DNA of 22,434 nt, taken from contig DATFDL010000730.1 in the NCBI GenBank assembly GCA_035252155.1, positions 1 to 22,434 of the forward strand, given 5' to 3'. Made by a program: the position numbers and the translations under genes. This DNA is from JAICLL01 sp035252155 (GTDB lineage Bacteria; Planctomycetota; Planctomycetia; Pirellulales; JAICIG01). Positions 6,815-13,898 of the stretch are shown here, in pieces; within the stretch, counting starts at the first letter, position 1, and each line of letters opens with the position of its first letter. The notes below the pieces were generated by a model. The model was not told the origin of the DNA. It searched no databases and worked only from the letters and a program-made list of their open reading frames with translations.

Positions 6815-7144
6815 GGGCACTACTTCCACCTCCCAACCCTTCGAGGTGGGCATGCCAGTGCCATCGGTGGTGGCGCCCATCAGCCGGCAGGTGGGCGGAC
6901 CATACGGCACAAAGATCATGCCTTGCGGCACTTTGCCCTCCTGGCAGACGAACTCGGCCTCGCCGATCTCGTTCCACACCCGCACCGTGGCGCCGTTGGC
7001 GATGCCCGAGCGTTGCATGTCGTCGGGGTGCATCGTCATGGTGTTCACGATGTTCTGGTATTCGGCGTGGTCCTTGCCGACGTTGATCTGCTGTCCCTGC
7101 TTGGTGGTGCGAATCGGGTTGAGAATATAGCGAGGGTTTTCCAT
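6806..7144 (-). CDS. fwdD: formylmethanofuran dehydrogenase subunit D (molybdopterin dinucleotide-binding)
   Basis: A 112-residue protein starting MENPRYILNPIRTTKQGQ. The stretch TTKQGQ, the segment MHPDDMQRSGIANGATVRVWNEIGEAEF and the FVPYGPP…TDGTGMPTSKG ending match the FwdD / C-terminal domain of molybdopterin oxidoreductases, a double-psi barrel that binds one of the two pyranopterin guanine dinucleotides. In archaea FwdB and FwdD together hold the Mo/W cofactor. The open frame extends upstream to 7276, but that part has no family similarity, so the ATG at 7144 is chosen. The protein is slightly shorter than usual (about 130). Its last two residues and stop come from a dispersed repeat. 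The presence of this subunit argues that the complex has a metal-pterin redox centre. Confidence 0.85.
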   Translation of the reverse strand: MENPRYILNPIRTTKQGQQINVGKDHAEYQNIVNTMTMHPDDMQRSGIANGATVRVWNEIGEAEFVCQEGKVPQGMIFVPYGPPTCRLMGATTDGTGMPTSKGWEVEVVPVG

Positions 7145-7234
7145 CGATCGCTGCGGGCGCCGGGCAAGCCGGCAAAAGGGACGAGCCTTGTGGATGCAGG
7201 CGCCTGGGCAAACCCACACCTTGGCGGGAACGTC

Positions 7235-7240
7235 ATTATA
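7235..7240 (-). promoter_or_regulatory. possible -10 box for the fwd transcript
   Basis: A perfect TATAAT on the minus strand, about 90 bp upstream of the fwdD ATG, in an otherwise GC-rich stretch. No good -35 hexamer is visible at the usual distance, so this is tentative. The segment 7145-7369 around it has no convincing gene. Confidence 0.25.
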
Positions 7241-7369
7241 ACCATCGACCCGCCGCGAGCGAAAGGGCCAGCGCACCTGGCGGCCGCGGCGGTAAGCTCA
7301 CGAAGCGCTTCTTGGCATCGCGCGCGGAGGCCGTCCACATCCAGATCCGAGGCATCGCGAAGCAAGGGA

Positions 7370-7504
7370 TCAGCACAAAACAAAGATAATTCCGATAGCC
7401 GAGAGCGCACCAAGGAGCCAGGCGGCGACGCGCGATCGCTGGTTCTTGAGCGGGCTTTGACGCACGCCCGGTGCACGATACGGGGTCTCTTCCCTAGGAG
7501 CCAT
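7370..7504 (-). CDS. small single-pass membrane protein, 44 aa
   Basis: ATG at 7504 to TGA at 7370. The first 25 residues are polar and basic (MAPREETPYRAPGVRQSPLK…RSR), followed by a hydrophobic helix of about 19 residues (VAAWLLGALSAIGIIFVLC) reaching the C-terminus. This is the layout of a tail-anchored or single-pass small membrane protein with a positive cytoplasmic end. A GGGAGAG-like sequence lies about 11 bases before the ATG. It is the first ORF before fwdD on the same strand, 225 bp away, and may or may not share its transcript. The family is not recognised. Confidence 0.5.
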   Translation of the reverse strand: MAPREETPYRAPGVRQSPLKNQRSRVAAWLLGALSAIGIIFVLC

Positions 7505-7574
7505 TCTACCGCCCGCTCTCCCGAAATGTTATAATATTGGGTCTGTCATCATCGTCAGCCCTGGTAGGTCATCC

Positions 7575-7768
7575 ATGACAGCAATTTCCGCCCCGGTCGA
7601 TTGGGTAGAAGCCGTAAGCCAACTTCGGCTGTCGCAGCCCTTCGATCGACGCCTCCAGGAGTTGATGGACCGAAATATCGAGGGAGAACTCAGTGCGGCG
7701 GAACGCGCGGAGCTGGAGTCGCTCGTGGAAATGAGCGAAAGGCTGTCGCTTGTCCGCGCGGAAGCCTT
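7575..7768 (+). pseudogene. remnant of small hypothetical gene, 3' end lost at fusion point
   Basis: The ATG at 7575 begins a frame coding about 64 plausible residues (MTAISAPVDWVEAVSQLRL … ELMDRNIEGELSAAERAEL … LSLVRAEAF), an acidic helical protein of a type often found just upstream of HNH endonuclease genes in planctomycetes and cyanobacteria. After LVRAEAF the frame (nominally open to 7889) runs out of phase through HNH coding sequence, so the native 3' end has been removed. It is probably the first gene of a two-gene unit. Confidence 0.6.
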
Positions 7769-8088
7769 CACATCGAGCATGTCATTCCCCAACCGCGCGG
7801 AGGGGCGTCAACGCTCAAAAATCTCGCATGGGCGTGCCCAGCTTGCAATCTCCACAAAGCAGATCGCGTTCAGATCGAAGACAGTGTGACGGGCGGGCCG
7901 GTCCCACTTTTCAACCTCCGGGTGGACGATGGGACGTTCATTTTCGCTGGGAGCGATACTACATTCTGGCATTTACGCCCGTGGGTCGGGTGACGATCGA
8001 TGCTCTCGACCTGAATAGCCAGCGCCGACTGCAAATACGTGAAGCTGAAGAATCGCTTGGGCTCTTTGCGGGTCTCGAGCCGGCGTAA
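7766..8088 (+). pseudogene. HNH endonuclease remnant, 5' truncated and frameshifted
   Basis: From about 7766 one frame reads LHIEHVIPQPRGGASTLKNLAWACPACNLHKADRV, the HNH core with a zinc CxxC and the NLHK motif, up to PLFNLR near 7918. After that the similarity moves to another frame, reading GRWDVHFRWERYYILAFTPVGRVTI through LEPA and a TAA at 8088. The normal N-terminal 30-40 residues, including the first CxxC pair, are missing because the gene is joined to the remnant before it. It lacks a start and is frameshifted, so it cannot make a working nuclease. Confidence 0.7.
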
Positions 8089-8181
8089 GAGCCGTTTTGC
8101 GTGCGATCTTCAGTACCGGTGGCGAGCCGGGCAGTTTCGCCGTAGAATCCGACGATTTGGTAATAGCAGGAGCTCGCAGTT

Positions 8182-9081
8182 TTGCTCGCGATAAACTCCA
8201 CCGGCATCGAAGACACGTTTGCCGAAGCCTTCCCGATGACTGCGGCGAGGCTAATCGTGACGGCCGACACGGCAGGCTGGGCACGAATTGCGGCGCAGGA
8301 GGCCACCGGCTACGCCGCCTCGGTTATCGGCTGCGATGCCGAGGCCGGCGTAGAACGCGAACTGCCGCCCGACGAGACGCCCGACGGCCGACCGGGCGTC
8401 AGCCTTCTGATGTTCGCCTTCAACCGCGAGGCGCTGGAAAAAGCGGCGATCAATCGCGTCGGCCAGTGCGTGCTCACCTGCGCCACCACCGCCTGCTACA
8501 ACGGCCTGCCGGTGGTCAAAGATAAGTCGATCCGCATCGGCGGTAACCTGCGGTTCTTCGGCGATGGATTTCAATCGAGCAAGAAACTCGAAAGCCGCCG
8601 CTTCTGGCGGGTGCCGGTGATGGACGGCGAGTTTACCTGTGAAGACCGGTTTGGCACGGTCAAAGGCGTGGCGGGCGGGAACTTTTTAATCCTGGGTGAG
8701 AGTCAACTCGCGGCGCTCGAAGCCGCCGAGGCCGCCGCGGCCGCCATCCGAAGCGTGCCGGGCGTCATCTCGCCCTTTCCCGGTGGCGTGGTGCGCAGCG
8801 GCAGCAAGGTGGGCAGCCGCTATAAACAGCTTCGCGCAAGCACGAATGACGCTTATTGCCCGACGTTGCGGGGAATGGTCGCCTCGGCCCTGCCCGACGG
8901 TGTGCAGGCCGTCTATGAAATCGTCATCGACGGCTTGGATTTGGCGGCGGTCGAGCAGGCCATGCGGTCGGGCATTGCGGCTGCCTGCCGACCGGGCGTG
9001 GTGAGGATTACGGCCGGCAATTACGGCGGCACGCTGGGGCCGTTCCATTTGAATTTGCACAAGCTGCTGGGCGGCGCGTGA
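8182..9081 (+). CDS. ftr: formylmethanofuran:tetrahydromethanopterin formyltransferase
   Basis: A 299-residue protein (fhcD in bacterial naming). It transfers the formyl group between N5-formyl-tetrahydromethanopterin and methanofuran (or its bacterial analogue). Family signatures are IEDTFAEAF at the N-terminus, TCATTACYNG, GNLRFFGDGFQSSK, GGNFLILGES, FPGGVVRSGSKVGSRYK and NYGGTLGPFHLNLHKLL at the C-terminus; the length is standard. The start is the TTG at 8182, since no ATG or GTG fits and AGGAG lies nine bases before it. The gene is divergent from the fwd genes, with about 680 bp and an HNH remnant between. In methylotrophic proteobacteria it usually sits within the fhc operon, so this split arrangement is a difference. 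Confidence 0.95.
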   Translation: MLAINSTGIEDTFAEAFPMTAARLIVTADTAGWARIAAQEATGYAASVIGCDAEAGVERELPPDETPDGRPGVSLLMFAFNREALEKAAINRVGQCVLTCATTACYNGLPVVKDKSIRIGGNLRFFGDGFQSSKKLESRRFWRVPVMDGEFTCEDRFGTVKGVAGGNFLILGESQLAALEAAEAAAAAIRSVPGVISPFPGGVVRSGSKVGSRYKQLRASTNDAYCPTLRGMVASALPDGVQAVYEIVIDGLDLAAVEQAMRSGIAAACRPGVVRITAGNYGGTLGPFHLNLHKLLGGA

Positions 9082-9138
9082 ACGAGCACCAGCTCGTTTT
9101 CTGACAGGGTTCGTCACGTTCTTCGACCCCACATTTTT

Positions 9139-9210
9139 GGTGGCTGGGGCAGAGCTTGCGATGCCCCGGTGTATCAATGCGGGGGCATCGCAAGCTCTGC
9201 CCCAGCCACC
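9139..9210. repeat. perfect 29-bp inverted repeat
   Basis: The left arm (9139-9167, starting GGTGGCTGGGGCAGAGC) is the exact reverse complement of the right arm (9182-9210), with a 14-base loop. It lies between the convergent ends of ftr and the transporter gene. No T-run follows on either strand, so it is not a classical Rho-independent terminator. The arm sequence recurs as single copies at 738-754 and 6730-6746, marking a dispersed element that is here present as a head-to-head pair. Confidence 0.9.
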
Positions 9211-9276
9211 GGCATGTTCGCAGGATGACGCGAGATGGCGGGATTCGGAAGCTCGTCCCACCCTTCGGCTTTCTCA

Positions 9277-11127
9277 TCAAAACGGCCACACCAGCGGCGC
9301 GATGGCCACGGTGATGACTCCGATCAGCAGATCGAGCGGTATGCCGATCTTGCAATAATCGCTGAAGCGATAACCGCCCGGCCCGTAAACCATCAGGTTG
9401 GTCTGGTAGCCGATGGGCGTGGCGAAGCCGGCCGAAGCGGCCATCATCACCACGATGATGAAAGGCATGGCATTGACGTCCAGCCGCCCAGCCGTGGCCA
9501 GCGCCATCGGAAACATCAAGGCCGCCGCCGCATTGTTGGTGATCAGTTCGGTGGCGATCAGCGTGGCCAGGTAAACGACCGCCAGCGACGCCCAGGGGCT
9601 GCCCGCCGCCAGCTCGATCATGCTGCCGGCGACCATTGCCGCGGCCCCTGTTTTTTCTAAAGCAGTGCCGATGGCGAACGAGGCGGCAATGGCCAGCAGC
9701 ACTTCCCAATCGACGCTGCGGCGGGCCAAAGTGACCGAACAGCAACGTGTGGCCAGCATGAGCCCGGCGGCCAGGAGCGCGGCCTTGAACATGCCCATCG
9801 AGGTGAGACTGGCCAGCAGCACCATGCCCGTCAAAATGGCGACCGCCACAAGAGCCCGTTCGTGCCGCGGCGGCTGCGAGTCTTCGAGCCGGCTGACCAG
9901 AAAGAAATCGCGGTTGTTGCGCTGCTGATCGACAAACGACGGAGGCGCTTCGAGCAGCAGCGTGTCGCCGGGGGCGAGCACGATGTCGCCGATTTTTTTG
10001 TTGATTCGCTCGCCGTTGCGGGCCACGGCGATCACGGCCGCATTGTAGGTCGAACGAAACCGCCCGTCGCGGATAGTGCGTCCCACGATCGGGCAACTGT
10101 TCGAAACCACGGCTTCGATCAGGCACCGCGTCGAGCGCGGTTCGGTAAGCTTGAATACCTGATCGGTGGCTGGCACCAATCCGCGGATCTTCTGCAAGTC
10201 GACCACCGACTCGACCACGCCCACGAACACCAGCCGGTCGTTGCCGCGCAATCGCTCTTCGGGCGCCACGGCGGGCAGCACAAATCCGTCGCGATCGACC
10301 TCGGCCAAAAACACGCCCGGCAAATGCCGCAGCCCCGCGTCTTCGATCGTTTTGCCGACCAGCGGACTTTCCGGCTCGACGAGCATTTCGATGGTATACG
10401 AGCGCGGGTCGTCGAGATTGCTGAGGGCGGGCTTGCGGTCGGGCAGCAGCCAGCGGCTGGCCAGCACGACAAACAAGCAGCCGAGCACCGCGGCCGGCAG
10501 CCCGACCCAGGTGATGTCGAACATCCGCAGTCCCGCGGCTGGCAGGCCGGTTTGCTCTTCGAAGGCCGCGGCGGCGTCGGCCTCGCTCAGGCCTTTGTTT
10601 TTGGCGGCAGCGATGCTGCGATTCGCCTCTTGTTTGATCTGCCCGTCGACGACCAGGTTGGTGCTGGTGCCGATCAAGGTGCACGTGCCGCCGAGGATGG
10701 CCGCATAGCTCAACGGGATCATCAATTTGGAGGGCGCGATACGATACTGCTTGGCCCAATCACCGACCGCCGGAATGAGCATGGCCACCAGCGGCGTGTT
10801 ATTCATAAACGCGCTGAGCGCCGCCGTGGGAAACATCAACCGTGCGACGGCGCTGGTGGCTGTCTTCGGTCGACCAAAAAGGCGCTGGGCGATCCAGGCG
10901 ACCCCGCCCGTCTGCCTTACGCCCGCCCCGACCACGTACAAAATGCCGACGGTGATCATCGCTTCGTTAGCCATGCCCGACAGCGCCTCGCGCGGCTCGA
11001 GCACACCCATCAAGACCAAGAGGCCTACCCCAGCCACCAGCACGACGTCGGGCGCAATGCGCGACCACATAAGCAGCGCAAAGACTGCCGCTAAGACTGC
11101 CAGGGTGAAGGTCGCGTCGGTAACCAT
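9277..11127 (-). CDS. SLC13/DASS-family permease with two TrkA-C domains
   Basis: A 616-residue membrane protein. Residues 1-190 hold several transmembrane helices with the SLC13/ArsB-like motifs AALSAFMNNTPLVAMLIPAV and GGTCTLIGTSTNLVVDG. Residues about 210-390 hold two cytoplasmic TrkA-C (RCK-C) regulatory domains (…LRHLPGVFLAEVDRDG…, …FRSTYNAAVIAVARNGE…GDTLLLEAP). Residues about 400-616 give the second half of the membrane domain with ELITNNAAAALMFP and TPIGYQTNLMVYGPGGY. The family moves sulfate, dicarboxylates or similar anions, usually with sodium; the substrate cannot be told here. The start at ATG 11127 follows an AT-rich stretch. The gene is convergent with ftr and alone on its strand. 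Confidence 0.92.
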   Translation of the reverse strand: MVTDATFTLAVLAAVFALLMWSRIAPDVVLVAGVGLLVLMGVLEPREALSGMANEAMITVGILYVVGAGVRQTGGVAWIAQRLFGRPKTATSAVARLMFPTAALSAFMNNTPLVAMLIPAVGDWAKQYRIAPSKLMIPLSYAAILGGTCTLIGTSTNLVVDGQIKQEANRSIAAAKNKGLSEADAAAAFEEQTGLPAAGLRMFDITWVGLPAAVLGCLFVVLASRWLLPDRKPALSNLDDPRSYTIEMLVEPESPLVGKTIEDAGLRHLPGVFLAEVDRDGFVLPAVAPEERLRGNDRLVFVGVVESVVDLQKIRGLVPATDQVFKLTEPRSTRCLIEAVVSNSCPIVGRTIRDGRFRSTYNAAVIAVARNGERINKKIGDIVLAPGDTLLLEAPPSFVDQQRNNRDFFLVSRLEDSQPPRHERALVAVAILTGMVLLASLTSMGMFKAALLAAGLMLATRCCSVTLARRSVDWEVLLAIAASFAIGTALEKTGAAAMVAGSMIELAAGSPWASLAVVYLATLIATELITNNAAAALMFPMALATAGRLDVNAMPFIIVVMMAASAGFATPIGYQTNLMVYGPGGYRFSDYCKIGIPLDLLIGVITVAIAPLVWPF

Positions 11128-11462
11128 ATATTACTATGTTGACTTTTATAGTGATGTTATCGGCACGCCGCAAGACGTTCTCGCCATTTTTGCGGGAATT
11201 TGGCGTTGTGGCGGCCGATTTGGACGGGTTGCTTCCATCCCAGAACGAAGATTCTTGCCATCGGTCGTCGTTCGCTTCGCGGAAAGAAAGGCAACGACAG
11301 CGAGTCGCTCGAGCCGGCCGTGGTGTTCCGTTCGCCGAGCGAAAGCCTACAAAACTGCGTTCCCGCCGGTGCGAAGGGCGACCATCGGCCGGCATTCTCT
11401 TTGCGTGCTTTCAAATCGCGGTAACAGAGACTTCGTCAACTCATTTACACCGGAGGCAAACC
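11128..11462. other. divergent spacer between transporter and PRC-barrel gene
   Basis: The first 40 bases are AT-rich and include TATAAA-like and TTGACT-like hexamers that could serve promoters on either strand. The rest contains degenerate copies of the CTTTCGC…GCGAAAG repeat unit (around 11266-11290 and 11328-11345). No coding sequence is convincing. Confidence 0.4.
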
Positions 11463-12473
11463 ATGAAGACCTGCTGGAAGACCGTGGCCGGCTGCGCTGT
11501 CGCACTGGCCGCACTCAATTGGGCGGTCGCACGCGCGGACCAAGAAACCGTCAAAAAAGAGACGAAAACCACCACGACCACCCGCGACCGAACGGACGAT
11601 CGCGACCGAAACACCGTTCGTGATCGCGATGTCGACAATCGTAAGGCTCGTGATCGCGATGCGCACACTCGCTTCGACGACAAGACGAGCAACGACGTGC
11701 TTCGCGCCAGCGAAATCAAGGGCATGACCGTTGAGAACGCCGACGGCAAGGACCTTGGCAAAATCGATGATCTGATGCTCGACATGGGCGAGCACGGCCG
11801 GGTGCGCTATGCGGCCCTTTCGTTCGGAGGCTTTTTGGGCATGGGCGATAAGCTGTTCGCCGTACCGTGGAGCGTGCTGGAATTCAAGCACGACGCCGAC
11901 GACAACAGCAGCCACGTGGTGTTTGACGTGCCCGAACAAAAGCTGAAAAGTGCTCCGGGTTTCGATAAACATCAATGGCCCGATACGGCCAATCCCCGCT
12001 GGGCGGACGCCGTGAATCATCACTACGGCGTGCGGAACGAAGACACGGCGGCGGCCGCCACCGACCGAGCGGCCAAGCGCGATCACGAGATGACGCTGCA
12101 CCGAGCGAGCGAGGCGATGCACATGGATGTGCGCAACGAAAAGGGAAACAAGCTCGGCAAGATCGAGGACATCGTGCTCGATATGCGCACGGGCAGAATC
12201 CGTTACGTCGCCTTGTCGTTCGGCGGCTTTCTGGGCATCGGCGATAAATTCTTCGCCATTCCCTGGCAAGCCGTGAGGGTCGACTTCGATTCGGACGACA
12301 ACGAGCATTTCCTGGCGTTCGACGCGAGCAAGAAGGACCTGGAGAACGCTCCGGGCTTCGACAAAGACCACTGGCCCGATTTTGGCGATCGCAAGTGGGT
12401 GGCCGAAAACGACAAGCATTTCGGCGACCGCAAGGCCTCGGCGAAAGCCAGGGCTAAGACGCGCGTGGAATAA
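11463..12473 (+). CDS. secreted protein with two PRC-barrel domains
   Basis: A 336-residue protein. An ideal GGAGG lies six bases before the ATG at 11463, which decides the start inside a longer open frame. Residues 1-25 are a signal peptide (WAVARA cleavage region). Residues 26-75 form a Lys/Arg/Asp-rich low-complexity linker with repeated 'RDRD' units. Two PRC-barrel domains follow, at about 80-165 and 215-300. They are internal duplicates, each with the sequence G-K-x-L-G-K-I-x-D, a central RYxALSFGGFLGxGDKxFA-type stretch and a closing APGFDKxxWPD motif. PRC-barrels bind proteins or RNA; secreted bacterial forms are often stress related, with no assigned reaction. It is followed at once by a terminator. 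Confidence 0.85.
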   Translation: MKTCWKTVAGCAVALAALNWAVARADQETVKKETKTTTTTRDRTDDRDRNTVRDRDVDNRKARDRDAHTRFDDKTSNDVLRASEIKGMTVENADGKDLGKIDDLMLDMGEHGRVRYAALSFGGFLGMGDKLFAVPWSVLEFKHDADDNSSHVVFDVPEQKLKSAPGFDKHQWPDTANPRWADAVNHHYGVRNEDTAAAATDRAAKRDHEMTLHRASEAMHMDVRNEKGNKLGKIEDIVLDMRTGRIRYVALSFGGFLGIGDKFFAIPWQAVRVDFDSDDNEHFLAFDASKKDLENAPGFDKDHWPDFGDRKWVAENDKHFGDRKASAKARAKTRVE

Positions 12474-12498
12474 ACCACGAGTCGATTGAAGTTCATCA

Positions 12499-12547
12499 CC
12501 GCCGGCCTGGCGCCAATTTTATCAGGCGCGTGCCGGCGGATTTTTTT
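12499..12547 (+). terminator. Rho-independent terminator of the PRC-barrel gene
   Basis: CCGCCGGC (12499-12506) pairs with GCCGGCGG (12532-12539). Inside it, GCGCC (12510-12514) pairs with GGCGC (12525-12529). The stem is followed by an A and seven T residues (12541-12547). It starts 26 bp after the stop codon. Confidence 0.85.
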
Positions 12548-12552
12548 GCGCA

Positions 12553-12576
12553 GTAGGTCAGGTTTTCCAGCCTGAC
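12553..12576. repeat. 'GTAGGTCAGGTTTTCCAGCCTGAC' dispersed hairpin unit
   Basis: GTCAGG and CCTGAC pair around a short loop. It is the second copy of the unit that overlaps the fwdD stop (6792-6814), lying here in the spacer between convergent genes. Confidence 0.65.
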
Positions 12577-12606
12577 AAGACCGTCGCTAGCGCCCGTGCG
12601 AGAAGC

Positions 12607-13503
12607 TCAGATAGCCGCCGCGTGTGCCGCATCGGCCAAGGTGTCGCCCAGTCGGTCTGCGATGGCCGACATTTCCGTAGTGTGGATGCCCAACTCCCGA
12701 TAGACGCTGTTGTCTGGGGCGGCCAGCTTGTTGACTCCCAGCGACGTGATCTCCTGCCGGGTGCAGAGATAATTGGCCACGGAGACGAGGTTGATCATGT
12801 TTTGATGCGGGCCGCTGTGGCGGTGTGGCTCGTGGTGAAAACCAGCCGCCAAACTCACCGCCCGCGGCAGGTTCCAGCGTTCAGTCACAAACTGCCCAAG
12901 CTCGGCATGGTCGAAGGTGAGCACGGCCCGCTCGGCATCGATGGTCGATGCCGCTTCGTCCAGGGTATCCAAAACCTGTTTGAATTGTCGGCGCAGATGC
13001 TGGTCGAGCAAAATCAGCCCGATGTCGTGCAGCAGGCCGGCCACATAGGCTTCGTCGCGGGGGGCGGTGTCGGTGACTTCGGCAATCATGCGGCTGGTCG
13101 ACGCCACCGCGACCAGATGCCGCCAGAGCGCCTCGCGCCGGTAGGTGCGGTAGTCGCCCGGCGCCACGAACATTCGCGAGACGTGCACCGTCAGCGCCAA
13201 ATTGCGCACTTGCTTTAAGCCGAGCAAGGCGATGGCCGTCTTGAGATTTCCCACCCGCTGCCGCACCGAGTGATAACTAGAGTTGACGGTTCTCAGCACG
13301 CGCACGGCCAACGAGGGATCGCTTTCGACGACTTCCAAAAGTTCGCCGATGCCCGCCGTTTCGTCATTGGCGATGTTCACAATACGCACGGCCGCCATGG
13401 GTAGCGACGAGACCTCGCCGATGCGGGTGAACAGTTTGTCCAGGGCCAATCGCTGTTCCGGAGAACGTTCGACCAGCGGCCTGGTAATCGTTGCAATGCT
13501 CAC
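12607..13503 (-). CDS. HDOD domain protein
   Basis: A 298-residue soluble protein. Residues about 25-225 form an HDOD domain, a degenerate HD phosphohydrolase fold. Visible motifs are SSLPMAAVRIVNIANDE, VVESDPSLAVRVLRTVNSSYHS, the LKTAIALLGLKQVRNLAL segment and VAGLLHDIGLILLDQH. The C-terminal 70 residues hold the FHHEPHRHSG motif, also typical. HDOD proteins act in signalling and are often tied to cyclic-di-GMP, chemotaxis or stress, but lack a known reaction. No receiver or GGDEF domain is fused. ATG at 13503. The gene is convergent with the PRC-barrel gene and stands alone. Confidence 0.9.
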   Translation of the reverse strand: MSIATITRPLVERSPEQRLALDKLFTRIGEVSSLPMAAVRIVNIANDETAGIGELLEVVESDPSLAVRVLRTVNSSYHSVRQRVGNLKTAIALLGLKQVRNLALTVHVSRMFVAPGDYRTYRREALWRHLVAVASTSRMIAEVTDTAPRDEAYVAGLLHDIGLILLDQHLRRQFKQVLDTLDEAASTIDAERAVLTFDHAELGQFVTERWNLPRAVSLAAGFHHEPHRHSGPHQNMINLVSVANYLCTRQEITSLGVNKLAAPDNSVYRELGIHTTEMSAIADRLGDTLADAAHAAAI

Positions 13504-13898
13504 ATTGGTACGCGCCGGCGGCGCGTGCGAAACATAGTGAAGACTTCTGGGGTGATCCCAGGTTTGCAGAGAAGGCGGGACGGCCTAGGAAGGCAATCCT
13601 CCCGTCGCCGGCGCCCGCCTGCCCCGATGTTCAAAAGTAGCCCATAAAAGTTACTTGCGGCGGTGTCCGGGGTACCCGCATTTTCGTAATTCTTTACGGC
13701 GTAAACCGTTGATGCGTAAAGATCTGTGACACTTGGGGCGTGCGGGCTCTTGCCCTTTTTTGGTTAAAAGATCATTATGGCCGCACACTGGCTCTCTTGC
13801 CGGGGGCCCGCGGCGGCCAAGTTGGCTGAATCGAGCACCGCACCATTGATTTTTTCTGCCTCACGCCACTTTGTGTTTTTCTTTAGGAGCCCCCCGTT
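13504..13898. other. spacer upstream of the YTV-type gene
   Basis: No gene is seen. A short palindrome TTTACGGCGTAAA (about 13692-13704) is followed 10 bases later by a half copy GCGTAAAG. A GGGC-TCTT-GCCC hairpin followed by six T residues (13744-13761) looks like a weak terminator or attenuator on the plus strand. The leader of the next gene follows. Confidence 0.35.

Noticed and set aside
7145..7369. N-terminal extension of fwdD containing a Cys-rich stretch (VWVCPGACIHKARPFC)
   Set aside because: Three cysteines suggested an Fe-S insert, but the segment does not match FwdD, is not open back to a good start, and coincides with a possible promoter.
9139..9210. Rho-independent terminator shared by ftr and the permease gene
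   Set aside because: The stem is strong, but no T-run follows on either strand, and the arms belong to a dispersed repeat; kept only as a repeat.
9008..10759. 583-residue minus-strand frame
   Set aside because: It is a shadow of the SLC13 permease in another frame, rich in Arg/Gly/His and without membrane helices; the permease frame carries all family motifs.
9862..11094. 410-residue plus-strand frame opposite the permease
   Set aside because: Antisense of a well-supported gene, with no motif or start signal.
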